This document shows positions 44,650-55,400 of a DNA stretch of 64,000 bases, in pieces. The notes below the pieces were generated by a model. The model was not told where the DNA came from. It worked only from the letters and a program-made list of their open reading frames with translations, and searched no databases. The DNA lies in contig NZ_JAFMVC010000026.1 in the NCBI RefSeq assembly GCF_025499605.1, positions 1 to 64,000 on the forward strand, written 5' to 3'. The translations under genes were made by a program, and so were the position numbers. The DNA is from Carboxylicivirga litoralis (lineage in GTDB: Bacteria > Bacteroidota > Bacteroidia > Bacteroidales > Marinilabiliaceae). Position 1 is the first letter of the stretch, and every line of letters starts with the position of its first letter.

Positions 44650-45161
44650 GCAAAACAAATATAGCATTTTTTCCATAACACAACATAACCATATTTAGTT
44701 TTTATTAACAGTATTAATGAAAGCCATTTTCTTATTACTCACAACCATCTTATTTTCAACACATTTAACTTTCTACCTTTTTAGTCTATATTTCTGTATT
44801 TAAGAAGTACCTCTACATCGTCATATCATTGACATTTGTATCATTTACTTTTCAAAAAGCGACTTTTAATGAATCATTAGCACTTTTCAAAATTTCAGTA
44901 GTTTGACCATAAATTAATACGCCACGCAACATTTTTTAAAGTAATTTTTATCGACTAACGAAAACTGATTACAATTCAATAAATTAATCTGCAATTCAAC
45001 ATTTCTAATCAATAAACATACACTTAATAGAATCGAATCAAACCTAATTCAAATCTAAACATTAATATACTCGACTCAAAAACTACTAAATGCCACCGCC
45101 CTCTAACAACACTACGATTAGAAAGAGTCGCAGGAATTCATCAATAAACAAATAGGCAAAC
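44458..45161. other. Long AT-rich gene-less stretch between SusCD operons
   Basis: No open frame of note. Apart from the promoter/terminator pair of the candidate small RNA I see no repeat, tRNA or mobile element. The whole gap between operons (44015-45224) is 1.2 kb, unusually long for this window. Confidence 0.5.
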
Positions 45162-45194
45162 AAAAAAATCCCCGGGAAAACCCGGGGATTTTTA
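45162..45194 (-). terminator. Terminator of SusCD operon 2
   Basis: ATCCCCGGG (45168-45176), loop AAAA, CCCGGGGAT (45181-45189), flanked by A and T runs; 31 bases after the stop at 45225. Confidence 0.92.
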
Positions 45195-45224
45195 AGTAAT
45201 ATTAAAACCATTTAGTACGATATA

Positions 45225-46847
45225 CTAGTACTTATTTTGATCTTCTTCTGTTAAGTTTGGATTGGCATCAATTTCTGCCTGCGGAATCTTCCATACCCAA
45301 CGTGGATTTTCAGATGGTTTAGCTTGACTAAAACCATCCTGATACAACACGGCTGATGCACCAGAGTTAGTCTGATCAAGACCTTCATCCCATCGAATGT
45401 GATCATGGAATGCAAATCCCTCACCCCATAGCTCAACATGCCTTTGAAATTTAACTTCATCCATTAGCGCTTCTTGAGTAGTAAAGCCCGCTGCACTATA
45501 CGCCGTGTTACGCTCTCCTACTAAAGCCTGCAAAGCAGCCTGTGCTTCAGGAATCATATTTTGCATAGCATAAGCTTCCGCCTCAATAAGGTACATTTCA
45601 GACGAACGCATGTAATTAACATCATCAGGATCAATTGTACCACCATTCTTATTTAAGAATTTAACCGACATATATGGATGTGTATGGTGTCCAGTTGTCA
45701 TATTGTAAGTTGTTACAACATTTGACCAAGCCCCCCAGAAATCATCCGAATTGTCATAATTAGGATCTGTCTCATAGCTCCCCCCCTGTCCATTCGATGC
45801 ATTAGGGTTTGTATTTGGAGCTAACGGCAACCATAATTTCTTACGGTAATCGGTATCTGGCAACAGGTCATAAATCTCATTATTAATCATTTTTGGATTA
45901 CCCCTGTTCTGACTACCATTAAAGTTAGTACCGATATAATAGAAATATGAAGCATAGTAATTGGTTTCAGAGCTTATTACGCGACCACCCCAAATCACTT
46001 CGTCTAAATCATATGTATTGAAACCGCTAGTATAAGCGGACTCATTCATCAGAGGATAACCTTGACGAGCCAACTCTGCATTACCTGCAGCTGTAGACCA
46101 ATCGCCTTTGGACAAAGCAATACGCGCTTTAATTCCATATGCTGCATTTAAAGAGATATGTGATTTATTCTTGGCTGGAGATGCATCTTTCAGATGGGTA
46201 ATCGCCATATCAATATCCGCCTCAATTTGGTCATAGATAGCCTGCACCGATGAACGTGGCTGACTCGTATATGGAGCCTCCGTTTTAAACAACAATGGAA
46301 CACCAGGCTCAGTAGCTGGATTAGCACTTACCAAATAACCTTTCGCATAAGTCATCACCAATTGATGATATGCCCAGGCACGATATGCATAAGCCTGCCC
46401 AAGAATATTATTCATATCAGCATCTATTGTCAAACCAGCCTCTTCTACCTCGTTGATGATTGAATTAGCACTTGCAATAAAATGATAACGCTGAAACCAC
46501 AAATTGTATGGAGTCGTGTAATTGGGGTTTACATGTATAATCCACTGCAAATCACCACGCATCCACCCATTACCAGGTGAAGTATGAATAACTTGCCCGC
46601 CCATTGCATCAAACATTGGCATAAAGTGACTTTGACCAGTTCTTGACCATTCTGCACCTTCTAAAGGCGACTGAGCATACATCTGACGATGGAGTCCATT
46701 TAACACCAACATCATATTATCTGGAGACGACAATGCATCTTCCGCGGATATTGCATCTGTTGGTTTAGTGTCAAGAAAATCATCTGAACACCCAACCGTG
46801 AACAATACCGCTAAAACGATTAGTAAAATATATTTATTTCGTATCAT
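45225..46847 (-). CDS. SusD/RagB-like lipoprotein, pair 2
   Basis: 540 residues with lipobox FTVGC (Cys20). SusD N-terminal and C-terminal regions are evident (KFLNKNGGTIDPDDVNYMRS, SEMYLIEAEAYAM, KFQRHVELWGEGFAFHDHIR, WKIPQAEIDANPNL), ending EEDQNKY. It is closely related to SusD 3 (50847-52478), which shares NGGTIDPDDV, GTNFNGSQNRGNPK and the same ending, so the two pairs arose by duplication. It follows susC 2 by 28 bases and would cap that transporter at the cell surface. Confidence 0.93.
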   Translation of the reverse strand: MIRNKYILLIVLAVLFTVGCSDDFLDTKPTDAISAEDALSSPDNMMLVLNGLHRQMYAQSPLEGAEWSRTGQSHFMPMFDAMGGQVIHTSPGNGWMRGDLQWIIHVNPNYTTPYNLWFQRYHFIASANSIINEVEEAGLTIDADMNNILGQAYAYRAWAYHQLVMTYAKGYLVSANPATEPGVPLLFKTEAPYTSQPRSSVQAIYDQIEADIDMAITHLKDASPAKNKSHISLNAAYGIKARIALSKGDWSTAAGNAELARQGYPLMNESAYTSGFNTYDLDEVIWGGRVISSETNYYASYFYYIGTNFNGSQNRGNPKMINNEIYDLLPDTDYRKKLWLPLAPNTNPNASNGQGGSYETDPNYDNSDDFWGAWSNVVTTYNMTTGHHTHPYMSVKFLNKNGGTIDPDDVNYMRSSEMYLIEAEAYAMQNMIPEAQAALQALVGERNTAYSAAGFTTQEALMDEVKFQRHVELWGEGFAFHDHIRWDEGLDQTNSGASAVLYQDGFSQAKPSENPRWVWKIPQAEIDANPNLTEEDQNKY

Positions 46848-46875
46848 ATTTTCCTGTTTAAACTAGTTAGTACAT

Positions 46876-49800
46876 TTAGAATGAAACATTAACTCCAACA
46901 GAGAATACGCGTGATGGATTATAATCATAACCATCAGGTGTACCTGCTAAGTTATATTGTGGATTCAGACCAGTTCTCTTACTCTTAAGGAATAGGTTTT
47001 CACCAACTAAGAACACTTTTAAATGACCAATACCAGCATTTTTAACCCATGCCTGACGGAAAGTATAAGAAAGGTTCACATTTTTAACTGCGAAATATGA
47101 TGCATCTGTTAAGAAACGTGTTGACATCGTTTGTAATAATGTTGGATCACCATTTTCCATCCTTGGAACATTGGTAACATCACCAGGCTGTCTCCAACCA
47201 TTCAATAAATCAGGGTGCATAGATTCTCCATACTCACCTTCGTGCATCATATTGGCATAACCGTAATCTAAAATCTTACCACCAATTCCATAAGTGAACA
47301 TGAAATTTAGGTTAAAGCCTTTATATGACAGGTCGTTAATAATAGAACCATAAAGATCTGGCTGAGAAGTTTCTCCAGTGTATCCTTTACCTACATCATT
47401 GTAATCATTGTAAGTCACAAATTCACCCGTAGTCTCATCTACTTCTTTTTCAAATTTACCAGTTCCCAATTCAGTCTCCTCATCGAGTACTTCTTTCCAA
47501 TTGTAATACAATGCATCACCATTAGCAGGGTCAACACCAGCATAGTCATAAATAAAATACTCATAACGAGAGCGCCCTTCAGCCCAACGCTTTGAACCCG
47601 TCACTACGGGATCTGGTATTTTAGTAATTTCACTATTAAGGGTTGATGCAGTAACCGTTAAATCCCAGTTAAAGTCTGTCGTACGAAGAAGATTACCTTT
47701 TATCGAAATTTCGATACCATCATTAACCATGGTGGCAATATTGGCAGGACCTTCACTTAAACCATTGGATGGTGCAAGAGGCACATTGTATAACAAGTCC
47801 GAAGATGTGCGATTCCAATATTCAATCGAACCATCAATCTTTCTATCAAACAAGGCAAACTCCAAAGCAGCATCCCAGCTCTCACTGGTCTCCCAAGTCA
47901 ATGCATTATTACCAAGGTCTGACCAATAAATACCTGGTTCACCAGCATTTGAATACAAGGCATATCTAGGCTGTGAGATATAAAAATCACCAAGATTATC
48001 CTGACCAACCTGACCAAACGAAGCTCTTAATTTCAACTTATCAATAAACGTAATGTCCTGAATAAAAGTTTCCTGATCCAAACGCCAAGAACCTCCAAGT
48101 GAGAAGAAATTACCCCAACGAACATCTTTATTAAAAACAGATGAACCATCTCGACGAACAGAACCACTGATATAATATTTATCATTATAGTTGTAGTTAG
48201 CACGAGCAAAGTAACCTTCGGTACGTTTATCAGAAGAATAACCAGATAAATTAGATACTTGAGAGAAGTTGTCGAATTCATAAATACCACTTGCAGTTTG
48301 AGTATTCTTCATTCCTGAATTCTCAGAATAATGGCGATCAAAACTTTCATGACCAATTGTTACATCAAAATTATGCCCACTATCGAAACGCTTATTATAG
48401 CTCAACATCTGATAGAAAGTCTCGGTTGTTCTTCTATAACGATCTTCACTATAACGTCCTGATGGCGCTCCATCTCCAACAATATTATTTTCGTATTCTT
48501 TATTGATGTAATCCTGAACATCTATCGAGTAACTTAAAGTAGCCTTTAATCCATCAATAATGAAGAAATCAGCATAATAACGAGTACTTAAATTATTTAA
48601 CTTAGAAATATCGCTATTCCATAACGTTTCGGCAATAGTATGACGCCCCACTAAAGTAGGTCGGCCTTTAACACCATATTCTGGATAACCTTCTCCAAGG
48701 TCATAAATTCTTTCACCTGCTTCATCAAGAATATAGTCCCCCGTAGCAGGATCGGTAACCCAAACCGGATAAATTGAACCAATCGATTTAGCAAAGAAGA
48801 ATGGGTTAGCATAAGAAGTACCTCTAGAAGCAGGGCCAGCCGTTTCGGACATAGTAAGATTGGCACTACCTCCTAATTTTAACCATTTTTTAGGTTGAAA
48901 ATTAGCTTTTAAGAAGGTTGTTAAACGGTCGTAATCACTATTGATCACATACCCCTTTTCATCCAAATAAGAGGTAGAAAAATAAACATCATACTTATCG
49001 TTACCACCCGATACATTAATTGAGTATTGCTCACGCTGACCAGTTCGACTAAGAGCATCATACCAATCCAAACCTTTAGTGATAACTTGCGCATTTGGAT
49101 TCAGAACACCATCAGTTCCAACAATCTGATCATCCGGCACATTGAAAGGATTATAAGCCAATCGATCGGCAATTTCGGCTGAAGCTTGTATCGCTGCATC
49201 ACCAGCACTAGCTCCACCGTCAATCAATGAATTTTTGTATCCTTCCCACATTAATTCATAATATTCTCCAGGACTAACTTCGTCGTAATTTGGAACAGCT
49301 TGAGTTAAAGTACCAAGACTAGCACTCACATTTACTCTTAGGCCTCCGTCACGTTTTTTACCACTTTTTGTAGTAATAACAACAACACCGTTGGCAGCGC
49401 GAGAACCATAAAGAGCCGTTGAGTTAGCATCTTTTAAAATGGTCATTGACTCAATATCTTCAGGGTTAATATTAGATAACCCGCCCTCATACTGAGCTCC
49501 ATCAACGATGTATAAAGGTGCTGTAGAACCATTTAAGGTACCAACACCACGAATAATAATAGCAGGAGATGAACCAGGCTGACCAGAAGCAGACATTACC
49601 TGAACACCTGTAGCATTACCTTCTATAGCCTGAACAGCTGAAGTAACAGCGCGTGTCTCCAACTCTTTAGCTCCAACTACGGCTGCAGATCCCGTAAAGG
49701 CCTCTTTTGTAGTTGTACCATACGCTACAACCATTACTTCACCTACATCCACTGCATCACTCTGCATAACAGCATTGACAGTAGATTGACCTGTATAGGC

Positions 49801-50049
49801 AACTTCCTGCGTTGTCATACCTACAAATGAGAATACAATAGTTGTTGCATCATTAGGAACAGCGAGCGTATAAGTACCATCAGGAGTAGTTACGGTACCA
49901 ATGGTTGTTCCTTTAACAAAAACAGATACACCAGGAATAGGACTTCCATCTGCTGCATCTGTAACAGTTCCGGTAACATTAGTTGTTTGTGCTAATGCTT
50001 GTAAACCTACCAGAACTATAAACGAAAGTGCAAATAGTACTTTCTTCAT
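46876..50049 (-). CDS. SusC/RagA-type TonB-dependent transporter, pair 2
   Basis: 1057 residues from the ATG at 50049; an in-frame TTG two codons earlier (50055) is unlikely because the shared susC leader ends at the ATG. Signal peptide (1-20), CarboxypepD_reg-like domain, TonB-box-like GEVMVVAYGT, plug and barrel ending FSVGVNVSF. It is closest to SusC 3 in this window (both have the FTGSAAVVGA/FTGSAGVVGA region and YDYAGVDP in the barrel). Substrate unknown. It forms a two-gene operon with SusD 2. Confidence 0.94.
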   Translation of the reverse strand: MKKVLFALSFIVLVGLQALAQTTNVTGTVTDAADGSPIPGVSVFVKGTTIGTVTTPDGTYTLAVPNDATTIVFSFVGMTTQEVAYTGQSTVNAVMQSDAVDVGEVMVVAYGTTTKEAFTGSAAVVGAKELETRAVTSAVQAIEGNATGVQVMSASGQPGSSPAIIIRGVGTLNGSTAPLYIVDGAQYEGGLSNINPEDIESMTILKDANSTALYGSRAANGVVVITTKSGKKRDGGLRVNVSASLGTLTQAVPNYDEVSPGEYYELMWEGYKNSLIDGGASAGDAAIQASAEIADRLAYNPFNVPDDQIVGTDGVLNPNAQVITKGLDWYDALSRTGQREQYSINVSGGNDKYDVYFSTSYLDEKGYVINSDYDRLTTFLKANFQPKKWLKLGGSANLTMSETAGPASRGTSYANPFFFAKSIGSIYPVWVTDPATGDYILDEAGERIYDLGEGYPEYGVKGRPTLVGRHTIAETLWNSDISKLNNLSTRYYADFFIIDGLKATLSYSIDVQDYINKEYENNIVGDGAPSGRYSEDRYRRTTETFYQMLSYNKRFDSGHNFDVTIGHESFDRHYSENSGMKNTQTASGIYEFDNFSQVSNLSGYSSDKRTEGYFARANYNYNDKYYISGSVRRDGSSVFNKDVRWGNFFSLGGSWRLDQETFIQDITFIDKLKLRASFGQVGQDNLGDFYISQPRYALYSNAGEPGIYWSDLGNNALTWETSESWDAALEFALFDRKIDGSIEYWNRTSSDLLYNVPLAPSNGLSEGPANIATMVNDGIEISIKGNLLRTTDFNWDLTVTASTLNSEITKIPDPVVTGSKRWAEGRSRYEYFIYDYAGVDPANGDALYYNWKEVLDEETELGTGKFEKEVDETTGEFVTYNDYNDVGKGYTGETSQPDLYGSIINDLSYKGFNLNFMFTYGIGGKILDYGYANMMHEGEYGESMHPDLLNGWRQPGDVTNVPRMENGDPTLLQTMSTRFLTDASYFAVKNVNLSYTFRQAWVKNAGIGHLKVFLVGENLFLKSKRTGLNPQYNLAGTPDGYDYNPSRVFSVGVNVSF

Positions 50050-50103
50050 AGACAAAAGGTTTAAATTAATAAATAGGATAATTATTACTTATTTTTTCCG
50101 CCT

Positions 50104-50111
50104 CAAATATA
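50104..50111 (-). promoter_or_regulatory. Promoter of SusCD operon 2
   Basis: Minus strand TATATTTG (50111-50104), 54 bases before the ATG at 50049, in the same relative place as the operon 1 promoter. Confidence 0.6.
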
Positions 50112-50353
50112 ACACTATTTGCTTTGTTTTAAAACTTTTTAACTTTTTATACTCTTCCAATCATTTTTTTTGTAATACATAATGTTATTTTATAGCGCTA
50201 ACCATGCCGTACTATGAAACACATATAATTTGTTTTTAGATGCATACATTGAAAAACCATGAACATTAGTAAATTATAATATTACATATAGAAGCAGCAA
50301 CAAACCATATTTCAAATTAATTATCACCAACATTACTAATGTTTAATTACGCA

Positions 50354-50388
50354 AAAAAAGGCTGCTCACCAAAGAACAGCCTCTTTTT
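50354..50388 (-). terminator. Terminator-like hairpin about 310 bases before susC 2
   Basis: GGCTGCTC pairs with GAACAGCC (one mismatch) with A and T runs on both sides. The hairpin and the following 40 bases resemble the end of susD 3 with its terminator at 50791-50827, suggesting a duplicated or relic 3' end. Confidence 0.7.
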
Positions 50389-50487
50389 TGTTAATTTTCG
50401 CACCAAAACTTAATTCTGAATCATCCTTCAATTTCTATTCATTCAGCAATATTTTATCTACGTATCTCCATAGGACTAACTATGCAC

Positions 50488-50577
50488 TAAACTCACAGTA
50501 AAGTCACATTAAACTCATACTAAACTCATATTAAATTCAATTACAGTTGACTTTAATACGTGTTTAATTTGTATTAT
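50488..50577. repeat. Array of ~11-bp units, copy 2 of a dispersed repeat
   Basis: TAAACTCACAG, TAAAGTCACAT, TAAACTCATAC, TAAACTCATAT and TAAATTCAATTA follow in the 11-bp rhythm, then GTTGACTTTAATACG (50546-50560) and an AT-rich tail. Unit order and tail are the same as at 295-386. It lies in the gap between SusCD operons 2 and 3. Confidence 0.8.
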
Positions 50578-50790
50578 CTATCCATTTACTTGGTCTTTAT
50601 ATGATATAAGGTAGGATGATGCATCCTGGCAGATGCAATTAAAACTGAATCGCGATTGAGTCGTTATACAATTTGGTTATTTACCGGCAGCTTCAGTAAG
50701 CAATAATGTTGCCCTTAGAGCATTAAAGAATATTCACTAAAGACTTCATTAGCAGCTAACCAAAGCATTTGAGTGTTTTATCAATTGACA

Positions 50791-50827
50791 AAAAAAAGGC
50801 TATTCATCAAAGAACAGCCTTTTTTTG
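50791..50827 (-). terminator. Terminator of SusCD operon 3
   Basis: AGGCT-a-TTC pairs with GAA-c-AGCCT, flanked by A and T runs; 20 bases after the stop at 50847. Confidence 0.85.
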
Positions 50828-50846
50828 TTACGTTTTGAACCAAAGA

Positions 50847-52478
50847 TTAGTTCTGATCACCTTCTCCTATATTAGGATTTGCATTAATTTCAGCTTGTGG
50901 AATTTTATAAATCCAAGCATCATTCACAGATGGCTTGTCTTGTTTGAATCCCTTTTGGTATAAAGTTTCATCTGCCCCACTATTGGTTAGATCTAAAGCT
51001 TCGTCATATCGCTTCATATCTACCCATCGATGACCTTCTCCCCAAAGTTCAACACGTCGCTGTACTTTAATCTCATCAATTAAGGATAGTCCTCTGGCAT
51101 TTACATCATAAGCAATTGACTCATCTTTTCTTCTTGCATTTGCTAATTCGGTAATAACAGCAATTGCCTCATCATCTTTACCACCTTGCATTGCCAACGC
51201 TTCCGCTTCAATTAAATACATTTCTGACACACGCATATACAATACATCATCCGGGTCTATTGTACCGCCATTTGCATTTAAGAACTTCACTGACATATAG
51301 GGATAGGTATTAAAAGAACTTGTCATATCGTATTCTTCGATAACTTTTCCCCATGCAGCCCAAAATTCACCCCTGGTCGCATAATTTTCATCACCAGAAA
51401 TAACTGGATCATCATTACTTGGCTCATCGCCAATCTGATCAAATTCAACATCAATAGAATTTGGCGCAGTCTCTAACCACATATCCTGACGGTAATCGTT
51501 ATCATCTATTAAGCTATACAACTCATGATTAATAAACTTAGGATTACCACGATTTTGAGAACCGTTGAAGTTAGTTCCAAGATAATAGAACCAAGCTCTG
51601 TAATAAGTAGTTTGATCTGGGATAATATCGCCAGCCCACATAATTTCTGTATCCTCGAAATTATTAAAACCAGCCTTATATTCCTTCTCACTCATTAAAG
51701 AGTATCCCTGACGAGCTGCATTTGCATATTTAGCTGCATTTTCATAATCGCCTTTAGTTAAAGCAATACGAGCTGCAATTCCATTAGCTGTATTTACAGA
51801 GATATGTGAGTTATCTTCAGGCTTTGATGCTTCAGCAAAATACTCGATTGACTTCTTGATATCAGCCTCACATTGAACATATACATCTTCTACAGTACCT
51901 CTTGACAATCCTTCATAAGGAGCTGCTGTCTTTGTCATTACAGGTACGCCTTTATCACTTGAGGGATTGCCATAAGTATAGCTTTTAGCAAACAATGTTA
52001 CCAATCGATGGTGAGCCCAAGCCCTATATGCATAGCACTGACCTAATACATTTGCTAATTCAGGCGTAACAGTCATTCCTTCAGCAGCATTAATAATATT
52101 ATTAACACCACCAATAATATTATAATGATGATACCACACATACTCCATATCACTATCATTAGGATCAGTATGTACTAACCATCTTAGGTTCCACCTAAAC
52201 CAACCATTACCTGATGTTGAATGTAAGGCATCACTTGCACCAAATTCCATCATAGGTAAAATATACCCTTCAGCAGCTAATGAATAATCTTCAAAAGTCG
52301 ATTGCCCATACATTGCTCTGTGCACACCATTTAAAGCTGCCATCATATTTTTCGGTGATGATAATGCCTCTGCAGTTGACACACTATCCGACGGGTATGT
52401 CTCAAGGAAACTCTCTGAACACCCGAAGGTTGAAACGGCCAACAACAAAATAGCGGCCTTTTTTATATGTTTAATCAT
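50847..52478 (-). CDS. SusD/RagB-like lipoprotein, pair 3
   Basis: 543 residues with lipobox STFGC (Cys20). RagB/SusD regions: FLNANGGTIDPDDVLYMRV, SEMYLIEAEALAMQGG, VQRRVELWGEGHRWVDMKRY, YKIPQAEINANPNI, with the terminal GEGDQN. It is a close paralogue of SusD 2. It lies 19 bases after susC 3. A degraded copy of its 3' end and terminator may remain at 50354-50440. Confidence 0.93.
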   Translation of the reverse strand: MIKHIKKAAILLLAVSTFGCSESFLETYPSDSVSTAEALSSPKNMMAALNGVHRAMYGQSTFEDYSLAAEGYILPMMEFGASDALHSTSGNGWFRWNLRWLVHTDPNDSDMEYVWYHHYNIIGGVNNIINAAEGMTVTPELANVLGQCYAYRAWAHHRLVTLFAKSYTYGNPSSDKGVPVMTKTAAPYEGLSRGTVEDVYVQCEADIKKSIEYFAEASKPEDNSHISVNTANGIAARIALTKGDYENAAKYANAARQGYSLMSEKEYKAGFNNFEDTEIMWAGDIIPDQTTYYRAWFYYLGTNFNGSQNRGNPKFINHELYSLIDDNDYRQDMWLETAPNSIDVEFDQIGDEPSNDDPVISGDENYATRGEFWAAWGKVIEEYDMTSSFNTYPYMSVKFLNANGGTIDPDDVLYMRVSEMYLIEAEALAMQGGKDDEAIAVITELANARRKDESIAYDVNARGLSLIDEIKVQRRVELWGEGHRWVDMKRYDEALDLTNSGADETLYQKGFKQDKPSVNDAWIYKIPQAEINANPNIGEGDQN

Positions 52479-52497
52479 GATATTTGTTTTTCAATTA

Positions 52498-55400
52498 TTA
52501 AAACGAAACATTAACACCGAATGACACTACTCGTGAAGGAAGGTAAACATTACTTGTTGTTCCGGAGAATGCCTCTTGTGGGTTCATTCCTTTTCGTTCT
52601 GTTAACATGAATAGATTCTCAGCAGTAGCAAACACTTTTAATTGTGAAATTCCAAAGTCTTTAACTGCCTGCTGCCTGAATGTATAACTTAAGTTAATGT
52701 TTTTAAGAGCAAGATAGGAAGCATCAGTCAACCAACGATCTGTAGTTGGGTTAATATTTGAATTTCCATTCTCCAAGCGTGGAATATCTGTATTATCACC
52801 CTCTTGTCTCCATCCATCTTTCTGATCAACATGAAGAGCTCTACCATAGGTTCCACCATGCATTAATGATGCATAGTTGTAATCTAAGATCTTACCTCCA
52901 ATCGAATAAGTCATTAAGACATTTAAATCAAATCCCTTGTAGCTAAATGCACTACTAATTGAACCAAATAAATCTGGAATTGACGAGTCTCCAGTATAAC
53001 GCTTACCTGCGGCAGAATAACTAGTCGTCGTCACTGCATTTCCTTCGGCATCAAATTGCTGAACCATTTTACCATCTTCCTCTTCCCAAACGTTATATAG
53101 CGCTGCTCCATTATCTGGATCAACCCCTGCATAATCATACAACCAATAATCATAAACCGAATGACCTTTTGACCAACGCTTAGAACCATTAATAAATGGA
53201 TCAGGAATTTCAGTAATTTCATTTTTAACCGTCGATGCCTGAATATCCATATCCCAGTTAAACGCATGGTTCTTGATAATTGTGCCACTCAAGCCAATCT
53301 CAAAACCTTGGTTATACATTGTAGCAATATTTCGTGGCTGAGAATTTAGCCCCATTGACAACGGTAATGGCATATCATAAAGCAAATCCTCAGAAGTCTT
53401 TTTATAGAATTCCAACGAACCCGATAACCTGTTGTTAAGTACAGTAAACTCAACAGCTGCATCAAATGAATTATTTGACTCCCATGTTAACGCATCATTC
53501 CCAACTGTTGACCAGTATAAACCTGGCGCACCAGCATTTGGCCTAAAGCCATATAATGCCTGGTATGCATAAAAATCAGCAACATTAGTTCCTAATCTAT
53601 CATTACCAACCTGGCCATATGAAGCACGTAACTTTAATTGATCAATCCAATTAATACTCTGAATAAATGCTTCCTGATCCATACGCCATGTTGCTCCTAC
53701 TGAATAGAAACCACCCCAACGTTCATCTTGGTGGAAAACAGAAGAACCATCACGTCTATATGAACCTTCAAAATAATATTTATTCATATAGTTATACTTG
53801 AAACGACCCAAGTATCCTTCGTTCTTCTTATCGTAAGAATAACCTGATAATGAAGTAGGTGTAACAAAGTTGTCAAATTCATATGTATTAGTTACAGTCT
53901 GGTTCGATTTCATTCCATACATATTTGTATAGTTTCTATCATATGACTCGTGCCCTAATAACACTTCAATGTTGTGAACTTCATTAATAGATGTTGTATA
54001 ATTAATCAACTGGTTCCAGTTAATTACTGTTCTGGTGTAGCGTGTTTCATTAAAGCGCCCTGAAGGAGCTCCATCACCCACAACATCATTTTCATATTCC
54101 TTCTTTGTATAATTCTGAATATCTAATCCAATGTTGGTCGACACCTTTAATCCATCAATGATTGTAAACTCAGCAAACGAACGATTACTTAAGTTGTTTC
54201 TTTTAGTTTCATTGAAGTTATAATCTAATTCGGCAGCAATATGTCGTCCATTATTTGCTCCAGATGGACGTGCATTAATACCGTATTGGCTGTAACCACC
54301 ACCCAAGTCGTATTGTTTTTCGCCGGTATACTCATCTAAGATATAATCTCCAGTAGTTGGATCAACGATGTAAACAGGATAGATTGGCCCCATGTAACGA
54401 GCAAAATTAAACGGGTTAGCATAGCTAGTGTTTCCATCAGTGGCTGACGCCAAACCTTGAGTAGAAACAGATGCAGATAAATTAGTCCCTAATTTTAACC
54501 ATTTTTTGGGAGTTACATTTACATTCATTCGGGTATTAAAACGCTCAAAGTCTGAATCTACAACATAACCTTCCTCTTCTAAATAGCCTAAAGAGAAGTA
54601 GTAATTATGATGTTCACCACCACCAGAACCAGAAACGTTATAGTTTTGCCTATGACCTGTTTGTTCTAATGGCTCATACCAATCTAGGCTCTTCGCAATA
54701 ACATTAGCATCAGGGTTGATTTTGCCATCTACACCAACAATCTGATCATCTGCCACATCAAATGGATTATACTTTAGCTTCGAATAAATACCTGAAGAAG
54801 CCTTAGCTGCTGCATCTGCCTCAGTATAACCATTACTATGAATCAAGGAGTTTTTGTAACCCTCAAACATTAATTCATAATAATCTTTGGCACCAACAGT
54901 TTCGTAATAAGGAATAGCTTGTGTAACTACACCACCAACTGCTTTTACTTCGATTTTCACTTTACCATCAGATTTTTTACCTGATTTGGTTGTAATCATT
55001 ACAACTCCATTGGCAGCTCTAGCACCGTATAAAGCAGTAGAAGAAGCATCTTTCAAAATAGTCATCGATGCAATATCATCTGGAGAGATATCTGCCAGGC
55101 TTCCATCAAAAGGTGAACCATCAACAACATAAAGAGGGGAAGCATCTCCATTTAACGTACCATATCCACGAATACGGATATTAGGAGATTCACCTGGTTG
55201 TCCGGTTGCCCCTGCTACCTGAACCCCAGTTGTTGAACCTTCAAAGGCCTGACCAACTGATGTAATGGTTCTTTTTTCGAGCTTTTCGGCACCCACAACA
55301 CCTGCCGAACCAGTAAACGATTCTTTTTTTGCTGTTCCGTAGGCTACCACCATCACTTCACCAACATCTAAAGATTCGCTTTCCATCATTACACTAATAC

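Noticed and set aside
48033-48290. 85-codon minus-strand frame inside susC 2
   Set aside because: Out-of-frame shadow within a clearly coding region, as are similar frames in the other susC and T9SS genes.
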